From positions 1 to 31,613 of IMG/VR virus record IMGVR_UViG_3300032516_000111: a DNA stretch of 31,613 nucleotides. The stretch is one strand, 5' to 3'. Source of the DNA: a virus. The translations under genes were made by a program, and so were the position numbers. Numbering within the stretch: position 1 is the stretch's first letter; every line of letters starts with the position of its first letter. Positions 6,815 through 14,925 of the stretch are shown one piece after another. The notes beneath the pieces are model-generated. The model saw only the letters and a list, made by a program, of their open reading frames with translations, was not told where the DNA came from and did no database searches.

Positions 6815-7087
6815 ATGGATAATAATGTGAAAGTGATCAGCGCAGTACGACAAGACGTGGTGGAAGCTCTCGTGCAATCCGCCTTCAAGGGCATGGAAGT
6901 GTTTGGCAACCTTGACGAAACGACGGGTGGTGAAGTGCTTAGTGCCATCATGACCATGGCGCTTCGCATGGTCGTCTATACGAAATCTCAGGGCGAGCCG
7001 CAGGCTCGCGCACACAATATCTATCAGGTGCGCCAAGCTCTGGCGCGTATCCTGACGGAATGCGCGGATGAAACGAAGTTGATGTAA
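6815..7087 (+). CDS. Small helical protein of unknown function
   Basis: The 90-residue product starts at ATG 6815 with AGG five bases upstream; an in-frame GTG at 6809 directly after the regA stop is the alternative. It is predicted mostly helical (VEALVQSAFKGMEVFG, GEVLSAIMTMALRMVV, YQVRQALARILTECAD) with no motif I recognise. It is coupled to dut through a TAATG overlap. A role in replication or nucleotide metabolism is suggested only by the neighbours. Confidence 0.6.
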   Translation: MDNNVKVISAVRQDVVEALVQSAFKGMEVFGNLDETTGGEVLSAIMTMALRMVVYTKSQGEPQARAHNIYQVRQALARILTECADETKLM

Positions 7088-7650
7088 TGTCCGATCCACA
7101 AAATACCATCCAAATTTACAGAAAGACCAAAGAGGGTTCTCCGTGGGAACCTGAACTGCCTTCTCAAGCCACGACCCAAGCGCGAGGCTTCGATGTGCGG
7201 GCATATCTTCCTGATGGCCCGCTTCGCATCTTTCCGTTGCAGACAGTGATGATTCCGACAGGGCTGTATATCGCCCTTCCACTAGGGACCGCGATGATGG
7301 TCTGTTCGCGCAGTGGTTTAGCCAAGAAGGGGATCATTGTCACGAACGCACCAGGGATCATCGATAGTGACTATCGTGGAGAATGTAATACCTTACTCAC
7401 CTATCTCGCACCAACATCTCCCTCCCGCTTGGGTGGACCCGATGAACGAGACTATTTTGAAGTCAAACATGGCGACCGCATTTGTCAGTGGGTTTTTCTT
7501 CCTGCTGTGGAGTCGCTATGGGGTCCGCTGAACCAGGGATTTGCTCGCGTCGTTGCGCAGCCGGTGTTTGGTGAAGTGGCACTATTCGAGCAGCTTCCCG
7601 TTCCAGAATCGACGCGGACGGGTGGCTTTGGCTCAACGGGGGTTGCATGA
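7087..7650 (+). CDS. dut: dUTPase (dUTP pyrophosphatase)
   Basis: All five motifs of trimeric dUTPases are present: ARGFDVRAYLP, CSRSGLAKKG, NAPGIIDSDYRGE, GDRICQWVF and the C-terminal TRTGGFGSTG arm. The enzyme hydrolyses dUTP to dUMP and pyrophosphate, keeping uracil out of DNA and feeding ThyX. At 187 residues it is longer than the usual 150, with an insertion between motifs 3 and 4 (APTSPSRLGGPDERDYFEV). It starts in a TAATG overlap and overlaps the endolysin gene by ATGA. Confidence 0.95.
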   Translation: MSDPQNTIQIYRKTKEGSPWEPELPSQATTQARGFDVRAYLPDGPLRIFPLQTVMIPTGLYIALPLGTAMMVCSRSGLAKKGIIVTNAPGIIDSDYRGECNTLLTYLAPTSPSRLGGPDERDYFEVKHGDRICQWVFLPAVESLWGPLNQGFARVVAQPVFGEVALFEQLPVPESTRTGGFGSTGVA

Positions 7651-8120
7651 TTACACTAGGATCAAAAGGATTGTTTTTGCTGAAGTCCTTCGAGGGTTGT
7701 AAATTGACCCCGTATTTGGACATCGCAGGGATTCCTACGGTTGGCTATGGGAGCACGCATTATGCCGATGGACAGCCCGTGATGATCATGGATGCGCCAA
7801 TTTCGCTGCGGTGCGCTGAGAAACTGCTTTCGCATGAATGTGCGAAGACGGCGTATGCCATCGCACGCCTCGTGCATGGTGGGGTGGCACTGACCCCGAA
7901 TCAAGCGGATGCGTTGATCTGTTTCACGTACAATGTGGGGGTGACCGCATTCGCGAGTTCGTCCCTTCTCAAGAACATCAATGGCGGCGTGCCTGTTGCT
8001 GAGACATACTTCACACGATGGGACAAGGTGCATGACCCAAAGACGGGAGAATTGCACGAATCGGCGGGATTGTTGAGACGGCGGAAAGCAGAATACGCTT
8101 TGTATTCTTCAACGGAGTAA
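7647..8120 (+). CDS. T4-type lysozyme endolysin (GH24)
   Basis: The 157-residue muramidase carries the glycosyl hydrolase 24 triad: E16 (SFEG), D25 (PYLD) and T31 (IPTVGYG), in the E-x8-D-x5-T spacing. Later blocks LTPNQADALICFTYNVG and AGLLRRRKAEYALY also match. It cleaves the MurNAc-GlcNAc bond of peptidoglycan and would cause lysis. No signal peptide or anchor is visible, so it needs a holin for release; a holin-like gene lies at 22839. Its placement beside dut rather than the holin is unusual. Confidence 0.93.
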   Translation: MITLGSKGLFLLKSFEGCKLTPYLDIAGIPTVGYGSTHYADGQPVMIMDAPISLRCAEKLLSHECAKTAYAIARLVHGGVALTPNQADALICFTYNVGVTAFASSSLLKNINGGVPVAETYFTRWDKVHDPKTGELHESAGLLRRRKAEYALYSSTE

Positions 8121-8123
8121 ATT

Positions 8124-8273
8124 ATGGGACGTGAATCGAGAGCGAACGGAAGTGCTGCGAAGGCGAAGCGGCTACATTACAAGAAACCGGTGGTTGCAGA
8201 CGGCAAAACCAAAACGACTATCGTTTGGAGTCATGCGCAACTGCGGGAAAAACTCTTTGCGAAGGTGCAATAA
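8124..8273 (+). CDS. 49-residue basic protein
   Basis: A short frame starts at ATG 8124 after GGAG and ends in a TAATG overlap with the next gene. The product is rich in Lys and Arg (MGRESRANGSAAKAKRLHYK at the start) and ends in WSHAQLREKLFAKVQ. The overlap, ribosome site and filled gap make it a likely real gene. Function is unknown; the charge suggests nucleic-acid binding. Confidence 0.55.
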   Translation: MGRESRANGSAAKAKRLHYKKPVVADGKTKTTIVWSHAQLREKLFAKVQ

Positions 8274-8638
8274 TGGGATACCTGATTGACGCGGATATTG
8301 TCGGACGCCCTTCTACGGATTTGGGCATCCAGAACGTGCATTTGATCACGGGTGAGGATTACCTGGGGCATATCTTTTTTGACCCCGAAGATAAGCAGTA
8401 CATTGTCGAGCGTCCCATTGTACCAAATGTGGGATTTGACCAAGCCACAGAACGTTGGCAGATTGCTCCACTCCCGCTGCGTCCCTATCTCAAGAAGGTC
8501 GAGCGCGTGGTCTTGGACGACAAGCATGTGATGTGGATTTTGCCGGTGTCGGAGTCGATGGAAAAAATGTGGCATCAGGCGACCAGTGAAATTCTGATCC
8601 CCTCAGGCGGCCCATTGAACTTGACGCCTCGTTCGTAA
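8273..8638 (+). CDS. Conserved phage protein, possibly Sm-like beta fold
   Basis: This 121-residue protein starts in a TAATG overlap. NVHLITGEDYLGHIFFDPED, then a short strand (YIVERPIVPNVGF), an APLPLRPYL turn, HVMWILPVSESMEKMWHQAT and a polar tail follow the pattern of small proteins found in T4-like cyanophages (GEdylg... NP/RPiv... PL..yl... VseSmekm) that look like five-stranded Sm-type barrels. The fold suggestion is weak and no function is known. It directly precedes the polymerase gene, whose promoter overlaps its end. Confidence 0.55.
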   Translation: MGYLIDADIVGRPSTDLGIQNVHLITGEDYLGHIFFDPEDKQYIVERPIVPNVGFDQATERWQIAPLPLRPYLKKVERVVLDDKHVMWILPVSESMEKMWHQATSEILIPSGGPLNLTPRS

Positions 8639-8649
8639 TCTGTTACTGT
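8621..8649 (+). promoter_or_regulatory. Candidate promoter of the polymerase gene
   Basis: TTGACG at 8621-8626, a 17-bp spacer and TACTGT at 8644-8649 preceded by TGT (extended -10). The -10 hexamer is poor but the spacing fits the set. Initiation would fall near 8656. Confidence 0.45.
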
Positions 8650-8678
8650 GGATGATGACGCCCACCGCCATCCTCCAC
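8648..8678 (+). promoter_or_regulatory. Hairpin abutting the gp43 ribosome binding site
   Basis: GTGGATGATG (8648-8657) pairs with CATCCTCCAC (8669-8678), 9 of 10 pairs, around an 11-nt loop. AGGA (8679-8682) and ATG 8689 follow at once. In T4, gp43 represses its own translation by binding a hairpin over its start region; this could be an analogue. Transcripts from the candidate promoter above would begin inside the stem, so only read-through RNA could fold it. Confidence 0.4.
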
Positions 8679-8688
8679 AGGACACGCT

Positions 8689-11259
8689 ATGAAGCACACC
8701 TCTAAAGCTGTTAGCTTTCGCAAGACGCTGAAGGCATCAGACCAATACACGTATGTCACGACCATTGGCAATCGCGTCTATGGTCGGCAACGAAAGTCTG
8801 ATGGCTCACCCGTGTTCGTGGAAAGTGAATACGCACCATTCTACTACGTCCCGCTGGGTGAACAACACAAAGACCAGGCGACCCATTGGGGCTTCGATGG
8901 CACCCCGCTCATGCCCCACATGTGCGATACGGTCTATGATGGAAAAGAGTTCCTTGAAAAACGGAAGGGACAAGTCTACGGTGATATCCAACCCGAATAC
9001 ATGATGCTGTCGGATACCTACGGGAACAAAGACGTGCCCTGGTCGATGGAGAAGCTCTACGTATGGGACATCGATATCGAAGTGGCGTCTGAGGGAGGGT
9101 TCGCCACTCCACAAAAGCCATGGCAGGAAATCATCTCGATCACGATCCTCTGGCGTCACATGGAGCAGACCGGCATCGTCGTGTATGGACTAAAGGACTT
9201 CGTGGCACCCGCGAACGTGACCTATGTCAAGTGTAACAATGAGGCAGAATTGCTCGTGCGGTTTCTTGATGACTGGAAAGCGGATGGGGATTATCCCGAC
9301 ATTGTGACGGGCTGGAACGTGCAGTTCTTCGATATGCCGTATTTGATTGCTCGTATGAAAAGCATCTTCACGGCGGAACTGGTGTCGTTGATTAGTCCCT
9401 TTGAACGATTTGCGGAACGTCAGGTCACCTTGATGGGTCGTCCACAGACCGTCATTGACATTCGGGGCGTCACGATTTTGGACTACCTGGAGATGTATAA
9501 GAAGCTCACCTACACGCAACAGGCGAGCTACCGGTTGGACAACATTGCGCACATTGAACTGGGTAAGCGCAAGGTGTCCTACAAGGAACACCGCTCACTC
9601 GCGAAATTGTATGAGCATGATTACCAGAAGTTCATCGAGTATAACATCAACGACGTGGTGCTCGTAGACGAACTGGACCAGAAGAAGAAGTTGCTGGCGC
9701 TCGTCTGCGCGATTGCCTATACAGCCAAATCGAATTTCGTAGACTGCTTCAAGCAGGTGCGTCTGTGGGATATCATGATCTACCACAAGCTCCGAGCGGA
9801 TGGTCGTCAAATTCCTCCGCGCAAGGAAGGTGAGACCAAGAAAGACCAATACGAAGGTGCGTATGTGAAGGAGCCGCTGGTCGGACTGCACAAATGGATC
9901 TGTTCATTTGACGTGGCGTCGATGTATCCACACATCATCCGACAGTGGAACCTCAGCCCAGAGACCTTGTATGCGGACCGGCCTGAAGTGTATTCTGTGG
10001 AACGTTTGCTTCAGCAGGAAGCGGATACCGAATGGCTCAAGGAACAAGACGTGTGCATGACCGCCAATGGGGTGCTCACGCACAGAGATGTCGAGGGCTT
10101 CTTACCGAACATGCTCAAGACGCTGTATGACGAGCGTATCCGATATAAGCATCTCATGACCGCGGCAAAGAAGAAACTCATTGCGCTCAAGACGACGCCT
10201 GACGTGGACGATTACGCAGCACAGGTCAAGGCCCTAGAGGCCGAAATTGCGTCGTGTGACAACAACCAGCAAGTGCGGAAGGTCAATCTGAACTCCGCGT
10301 ATGGCGCGATGGGGTCGGAATACTTCCGCTTCTTCGACGTGCGGATGGCGGAAGCCGTCACCGTGACGGGGCAGTTGATCATTCAGTGGGTCGCGAAGGA
10401 CATCAACACGTATCTCAATCGCGTGCTCAAGCCCGCAAAGCATACGGACTATATCGTGTATTCCGATACCGATAGCGTCTATGTGAATATGGCGCCTATC
10501 GCGGAGCTATCGGGACGACAGACGACCGCGGAGATCGTTGAGGCCCTGCACCAATTCTGTGAAGCGAAGGTCCTGCCCGTTATCAATAAGACGTTCGTGG
10601 ACATCGCGGATTACTTTCATGTGACGACGCCCTGTCTGTCTATGGTGCGCGACGTGATTGCTGACAAGGGCGTCTGGACAGCCAAGAAGCGGTATATCCT
10701 CAACGTCTATGATACGGAAGGGGCGCGCACCATCAAGCCGAAGCTCAAGATGATGGGGATTGAAGCCATCAAGTCCAGCACACCCGCGCTTTGTCAAAAC
10801 ATGCTCAAGACGGCGCTGGGGTATCTACTGAATGGTACACAATCCGACCTCTGGGCGTATGTCACGAAATGCGAAACGGAATTTGTGGGAGCGCCCTTTG
10901 AGGATATCGCCTTTCCACGTTCCGTGAACGGACTGAAGAAGTATGCGCAGCAGTTTAGAAGTGTACCGATAGCCGTTGCCGGTGCCAAGGCATTCAATGC
11001 TAACTTGGATCGCACAGAGTTGACCAAGCAGTATGAACGGATCATGGACGGTGAAAAGATCAAGTATGCCTATCTGCGACAAGAGAATCCATTTTTTACG
11101 CATGTGATGTCCGCGCCCGACGGGTGCCCACCAGAATGGAACATCGAGCAATACATTGACTACAATACACAATTCGCAAAGTCCTTCACCGAGCCATTGA
11201 ATGCCATTCTCAAGGCTGCCGGCTGGACGCTGCAACACGAAGAATCACTTTTTGATTGA
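8689..11259 (+). CDS. gp43: Family B DNA polymerase (T4 gp43-like)
   Basis: The 856-residue enzyme has a complete proofreading exonuclease: ExoI DIDIE (D129, E131), ExoII TGWNVQFFDMPYL (D215) and ExoIII YNINDVVLVD (Y318, D322). The polymerase motifs are A SFDVASMYPHII (D408), B KVNLNSAYGAMG (K531 to G539) and C YSDTDSV (D593, D595). Motif C has Ser where many family B enzymes have Gly, which is within family range. T4 gp43 has 898 residues, so the gene is full length. The C-terminus probably binds the clamp. Its TGA overlaps the -35 box of the next promoter. Confidence 0.98.
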   Translation: MKHTSKAVSFRKTLKASDQYTYVTTIGNRVYGRQRKSDGSPVFVESEYAPFYYVPLGEQHKDQATHWGFDGTPLMPHMCDTVYDGKEFLEKRKGQVYGDIQPEYMMLSDTYGNKDVPWSMEKLYVWDIDIEVASEGGFATPQKPWQEIISITILWRHMEQTGIVVYGLKDFVAPANVTYVKCNNEAELLVRFLDDWKADGDYPDIVTGWNVQFFDMPYLIARMKSIFTAELVSLISPFERFAERQVTLMGRPQTVIDIRGVTILDYLEMYKKLTYTQQASYRLDNIAHIELGKRKVSYKEHRSLAKLYEHDYQKFIEYNINDVVLVDELDQKKKLLALVCAIAYTAKSNFVDCFKQVRLWDIMIYHKLRADGRQIPPRKEGETKKDQYEGAYVKEPLVGLHKWICSFDVASMYPHIIRQWNLSPETLYADRPEVYSVERLLQQEADTEWLKEQDVCMTANGVLTHRDVEGFLPNMLKTLYDERIRYKHLMTAAKKKLIALKTTPDVDDYAAQVKALEAEIASCDNNQQVRKVNLNSAYGAMGSEYFRFFDVRMAEAVTVTGQLIIQWVAKDINTYLNRVLKPAKHTDYIVYSDTDSVYVNMAPIAELSGRQTTAEIVEALHQFCEAKVLPVINKTFVDIADYFHVTTPCLSMVRDVIADKGVWTAKKRYILNVYDTEGARTIKPKLKMMGIEAIKSSTPALCQNMLKTALGYLLNGTQSDLWAYVTKCETEFVGAPFEDIAFPRSVNGLKKYAQQFRSVPIAVAGAKAFNANLDRTELTKQYERIMDGEKIKYAYLRQENPFFTHVMSAPDGCPPEWNIEQYIDYNTQFAKSFTEPLNAILKAAGWTLQHEESLFD

Positions 11260-11284
11260 CAATATGTTGGTCGTCAGATAGACT
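11256..11284 (+). promoter_or_regulatory. Promoter of uvsX
   Basis: TTGACA at 11256-11261 (overlapping the gp43 stop), 17-bp spacer, TAGACT at 11279-11284. It lacks the TGn element. AGGAGA follows the -10 directly and ATG 11302 lies 18 nt beyond it, so a start near 11291 would leave a leader of about 11 nt with GAGG inside. Confidence 0.75.
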
Positions 11285-11301
11285 AGGAGACGAGGTATAG
11301 C

Positions 11302-12363
11302 ATGACAGATTTTTTCAAGTCGTTTATTAAAGAACTGGATAACGACGACACGATGGTTGCCAGTGAGGGACTGTCCGCAGCGGAGTTCACGGGATACATT
11401 GACACAGGGAGCTACATCGTTAATGCGGCGATGTCGGGCACCTTGTTTGGCGGCATTCCCAACAACAAGGCCGTCGTGCTCGCGGGCGACCCAGGAACGG
11501 GGAAAACATTCTTTGCGCTGGGCATCATCAAGAATTTCCTTGCCGCCGACAAGAAGGCGCGGATCTTCTACTTCGATACGGAGTCTGCTGTCACGAACCA
11601 GATGATGGAATCGCGAGGGATCGATACGAAGCGGGTCATCAAGTCTGAGCCAGAGAGCATTGAACGCTTCCGCACGGTCTCGATGAAGCTACTGGATGCG
11701 TATATCGCGCTCCCACAGAATGAGCGTTTCCCGCTTCTTATGGTGCTGGACAGCTTGTCTATGCTCCCAAGCAAGAAGGAAATTCAGGATATCACCGACG
11801 AGAAAGACACGCGCGATATGACCAAGGCGCAGCTTATCAAGGGTGCGTTCCGTGTTCTCCGTCTCAAATTGGCGAAAGCGAACGTTGGCTTAATCGTAAC
11901 CAATCACGTTTATGCAGTAATCGGGTCTTATGTTCCAATGAAGGACATGGGCGGTGGCAGCGGTGCGAAGTATGCCGCAGATACGATTGTGTTTTTGTCG
12001 AAGAAGAATGAAAAGATCGATGACAAGGTTGCCGGTCAAATCATTCACGTCAAGATGGTCAAGTCCCGTCTCTCGCGGGAGCAGACGAAGATCGATACGC
12101 GCATCCTCTATGATGGGGGATTGGATAGATACTACGGACTATTGGACCTCGCCGAAGAAGCTGGATTGGTAAAGAAGGTCGCCAACAAATACGAATTCCC
12201 CAACGGAAAAAAGGCCTTTGAGAAAGCAATCCATGAGCACCCAGAACAATACTTCCTTAACGACTTCATCCAGCAACTTGACGAATTTGCAAAGCGCAAG
12301 TTTACCTATAATGCACCGATCGGGGGAGGTACGGACGATGCGACAACAAGTGAATCTGAATGA
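11302..12363 (+). CDS. uvsX: UvsX recombinase (RecA-like)
   Basis: This 353-residue RecA/UvsX-type ATPase has Walker A GDPGTGKT (62-69), a following FYFDTESA strand with the catalytic Glu region, Walker B LLMVLDSL (D150) and the DNA-binding loop region around YVPMKDMGGGSGAKYAADTI. It coats single-stranded DNA and drives strand exchange and recombination-dependent replication. T4 UvsX is about 390 residues. It follows gp43 and precedes gp41, an order seen in T4-like cyanophages. The acidic C-terminal tail (GGGTDDATTSESE) is typical of the family. Confidence 0.93.
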   Translation: MTDFFKSFIKELDNDDTMVASEGLSAAEFTGYIDTGSYIVNAAMSGTLFGGIPNNKAVVLAGDPGTGKTFFALGIIKNFLAADKKARIFYFDTESAVTNQMMESRGIDTKRVIKSEPESIERFRTVSMKLLDAYIALPQNERFPLLMVLDSLSMLPSKKEIQDITDEKDTRDMTKAQLIKGAFRVLRLKLAKANVGLIVTNHVYAVIGSYVPMKDMGGGSGAKYAADTIVFLSKKNEKIDDKVAGQIIHVKMVKSRLSREQTKIDTRILYDGGLDRYYGLLDLAEEAGLVKKVANKYEFPNGKKAFEKAIHEHPEQYFLNDFIQQLDEFAKRKFTYNAPIGGGTDDATTSESE

Positions 12364-12703
12364 TGAACCCGATATGTCGATCCTCAACTGCGTGTTGGGA
12401 CGACTGATCAATGTTGAAACGTTCGCCCATCCTGTTCTGGCGTTGGAGATCAAACAAGGACCGTATGTGGGCGTGACGTTTTGGTATTCTGCATTCCATA
12501 TCGACGGGCCGGGTGCCCCTGGTATCGACGGCACCGTACCAGTCAGGTTCGAAACGAAAATCTATGAGGCGCCCGAAGGCTTTGCGCCCGATGAAGCCTT
12601 CGATGAATTTTGTGGAGAACTGTTCTTTGCCTGGCTCACCTATATCCAGCAGAATGACATTGCTCCGCTCCTGAAAATGAAACCGGTGAATGGCATCCAC
12701 TAA
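12338..12703 (+). CDS. Small protein between uvsX and gp41
   Basis: From ATG 12338, 26 nt inside uvsX and preceded by GGGGGAGG, it encodes 121 residues. The middle (GPYVGVTFWYSAFHIDGPGA, VPVRFETKIYEAPEGF) looks beta-rich and the C-terminus (DEFCGELFFAWLTYIQQNDI) helical. I recognise no family. The strong ribosome site and tight spacing (2 nt) to the helicase gene support it as real. An ORF start at 12218 would lie deep inside uvsX. Confidence 0.6.
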   Translation: MRQQVNLNDEPDMSILNCVLGRLINVETFAHPVLALEIKQGPYVGVTFWYSAFHIDGPGAPGIDGTVPVRFETKIYEAPEGFAPDEAFDEFCGELFFAWLTYIQQNDIAPLLKMKPVNGIH

Positions 12704-12705
12704 AC

Positions 12706-14133
12706 ATGATCCCACTAGAACGCACAATCCTCCGACAGCTTTTAGATGCACCCGACTACGCCTCCAAAGTGGTGCCGTATCTCAAGGTTGAATACTTTCA
12801 TGGAGCGGAATCGTCAAACATCTACAAGCTCTATGCGGCATTCTATGAGAAGTTCAAGGTCGCGCCATCTGTGGCGGCGCTCCGTATTGGTCTGGATTCC
12901 ATCAAAAGCCTCTCCGAGCAGGAAGCGAAGAATGCTCTAGATGCGCTCAAGGAAGTCGAGGGCGAACCCACATTAGCCAGCGACCAAGCTGAGTGGATGT
13001 CGCAGACGACCGAGGAATACGTGCAGGAGCGCGCCGTCTATTGCGCGTTGCAAGAAGCCATCAAACTGATGGATGACCCGAAGAAGGACAAGCACGCCAT
13101 TCCTGACCTGATGAAGGACGCCCTGGCGGTGTCTTTCGATACTCACATCGGCCACGATTGGGATGTGGACGCCGAGAACCGGTGGGATTTTTACCACAAG
13201 CCCGAATTTCGTATTCCGTTTGACTTGGACGAACTGAACACCATCACGAAGGGTGGGGTGCCCAAGAAAACGCTCAACATTGTGCTCGCGGGCACCAACG
13301 TCGGCAAGTCACTATTTCTGGTGCACTTCGCCGCGTCGTGTGCGCGTATGGGAAAAAACGTCCTGTATATCACACTGGAAATGGCGGAAGGGTGGATCGC
13401 GCAACGTATCGATGCGAACATGATGGACCTCCCAATGGATGACGTTGCAGACATGCCACGAGATACCTATCTGCGCAAAATGAACATGCTTCGCCAAACG
13501 TCGTTGGGGAAGATCATGATCAAAGAATACCCCACCGCGTCAGGTCATGCGGGGCATTTTCGTGCGCTGATTCAAGAACTGCATCTCAAGAAAAACTTCA
13601 AGCCCGATGTGGTGATTGTGGATTATTTGACGATCTGTGCATCCTCTCGCGTGAAGCTCGGCAACAGCGTGAACTCCTACTTCTACAACAAGTTCATTGC
13701 CGAAGAATTGCGTGGTTTAGCGACAGAGTTTGATGTGCCCGTCTGGTCTGCGGCCCAGTTCAATCGTGAGGGCTTCGATGCATCGAACGGGAGTCTGGCA
13801 AACATTGGGGAGAGCTTTGCTATACCAATGACTGCGGACTTCATGTTTGCGTTGATCCAGACGGAAGAACTCGAAAAGGCTAACCAAATTGCGCTTCAAC
13901 CTCTGAAGAATAGATATGCCAAGCGGAATAGCTTCCAACAGACGCTCATGGGGATTGATACCAGTCGAATGAAACTCTATGATTTGACCCCTGCGCAACG
14001 TGCTACAGGCGTGGCTATTGCGCTTCCGAATGCGACGGACCCGCACAATTCTAGTGGTTTACCATTTGGGAAACGCCAGCGGCGACCACTAAAACAGCTT
14101 CGTAAGGAGCATGAGGATGCGGAAAGCGAATAA
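12706..14133 (+). CDS. gp41: Replicative DNA helicase (T4 gp41, DnaB-like)
   Basis: At 475 residues it equals T4 gp41 in length. An N-terminal helical domain (1-150) is followed by a RecA-type core with Walker A AGTNVGKS (195-202), LEMAEG (Glu225, the DnaB-type LEM motif), Walker B VVIVDYL (D306) and an arginine-finger region near SAAQFNREG. It unwinds the fork 5' to 3' and recruits the primase gp61 (encoded at 23844). The basic C-terminal tail is typical. It ends just before an AATAAATA box. Confidence 0.94.
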   Translation: MIPLERTILRQLLDAPDYASKVVPYLKVEYFHGAESSNIYKLYAAFYEKFKVAPSVAALRIGLDSIKSLSEQEAKNALDALKEVEGEPTLASDQAEWMSQTTEEYVQERAVYCALQEAIKLMDDPKKDKHAIPDLMKDALAVSFDTHIGHDWDVDAENRWDFYHKPEFRIPFDLDELNTITKGGVPKKTLNIVLAGTNVGKSLFLVHFAASCARMGKNVLYITLEMAEGWIAQRIDANMMDLPMDDVADMPRDTYLRKMNMLRQTSLGKIMIKEYPTASGHAGHFRALIQELHLKKNFKPDVVIVDYLTICASSRVKLGNSVNSYFYNKFIAEELRGLATEFDVPVWSAAQFNREGFDASNGSLANIGESFAIPMTADFMFALIQTEELEKANQIALQPLKNRYAKRNSFQQTLMGIDTSRMKLYDLTPAQRATGVAIALPNATDPHNSSGLPFGKRQRRPLKQLRKEHEDAESE

Positions 14134-14136
14134 ATA
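14129..14136 (+). promoter_or_regulatory. Possible T4-type late promoter box
   Basis: AATAAATA matches the NATAAATA late -10 element of T4-like phages and lies across the gp41 stop. A start about 6 nt downstream would begin at the GGGGG ribosome site of the next gene, which opens the block that looks late. No gp55 late sigma gene is in this window. Confidence 0.4.
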
Positions 14137-14153
14137 GAAACGGGGGTTAACCT

Positions 14154-14918
14154 ATGCGTGTAGACGCACTTCACCGGCGACTGATGACGGATGTGAAGCA
14201 ATTACATGATGCCATCGCGCGCATATTCCCCGTAGAACTTCCTGCGGCCTATGAGAATCGCGCAGTGAACCTCCAAGCGTTTTTGAACCGGCTGAATACG
14301 CGGACTGCGGCGTTCGGGATTTTCAACCGAATCAAGCACGATGCCGAGCAGGAAAAGGGAACCGTTGTGAACTCTGCCTGGTGGTATGACAAGTCGGTCC
14401 TTCCTGTGTTTGGGAGTTCTGCCGATGTGCATATTCTGTGGCATGTGCATCCTGACGCACATCGCGTAACGTGGGGTAAGGCGGGCTGGAAGCGCCGGCG
14501 CTTCTATTACTGGCAGTTTATCATGCACGAATTGATTCATCGGTACCAAGACGTGCTTCGGAAGAAGTATCATGGACCCAAAGCAAATGCGTTGCAGTAT
14601 GCCGCCACGTCACGAGCACACCAGGAACGCGAAGTCCAAGTCTATTTGGGAGACTATGACGAAGTGGAAACCTATGCGTTCATGACGGCGTTGGAAATCT
14701 TCTCATGGTGGCCCTTCATGACGGTCAATGAGGCGTGTGTCTGCGCACACCAATATACGGGACGGTACGTCACCCCAACGTTCAACTACTATACGGTCTG
14801 CTTCGATAAGCACGCACCCGCAGTGAAAACGTTCAAACGGAAGATCCGCGCGTGGCTGTCTCTCATGAAGGAGCACCACGCGACCTATGAAATGCTCCGA
14901 CTTCCTCAATTGATATAA
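14154..14918 (+). CDS. HExxH putative zinc metallopeptidase-like protein
   Basis: This 254-residue protein contains QFIMHELIHRYQ, a zincin HExxH motif (H125, E126, H129), with DYDEVETYAFM (residues 167-177) downstream offering an acidic third ligand (E170 or E172). The pattern of a metal motif followed by DExExYA is shared by uncharacterised phage proteins. There is no signal peptide. It may process virion or host proteins; no substrate is known and the fold outside the motif is unfamiliar. It opens the late-looking block and is followed after 7 nt by the KxDG protein. Confidence 0.65.
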   Translation: MRVDALHRRLMTDVKQLHDAIARIFPVELPAAYENRAVNLQAFLNRLNTRTAAFGIFNRIKHDAEQEKGTVVNSAWWYDKSVLPVFGSSADVHILWHVHPDAHRVTWGKAGWKRRRFYYWQFIMHELIHRYQDVLRKKYHGPKANALQYAATSRAHQEREVQVYLGDYDEVETYAFMTALEIFSWWPFMTVNEACVCAHQYTGRYVTPTFNYYTVCFDKHAPAVKTFKRKIRAWLSLMKEHHATYEMLRLPQLI

Positions 14919-14925
14919 GGAACCG

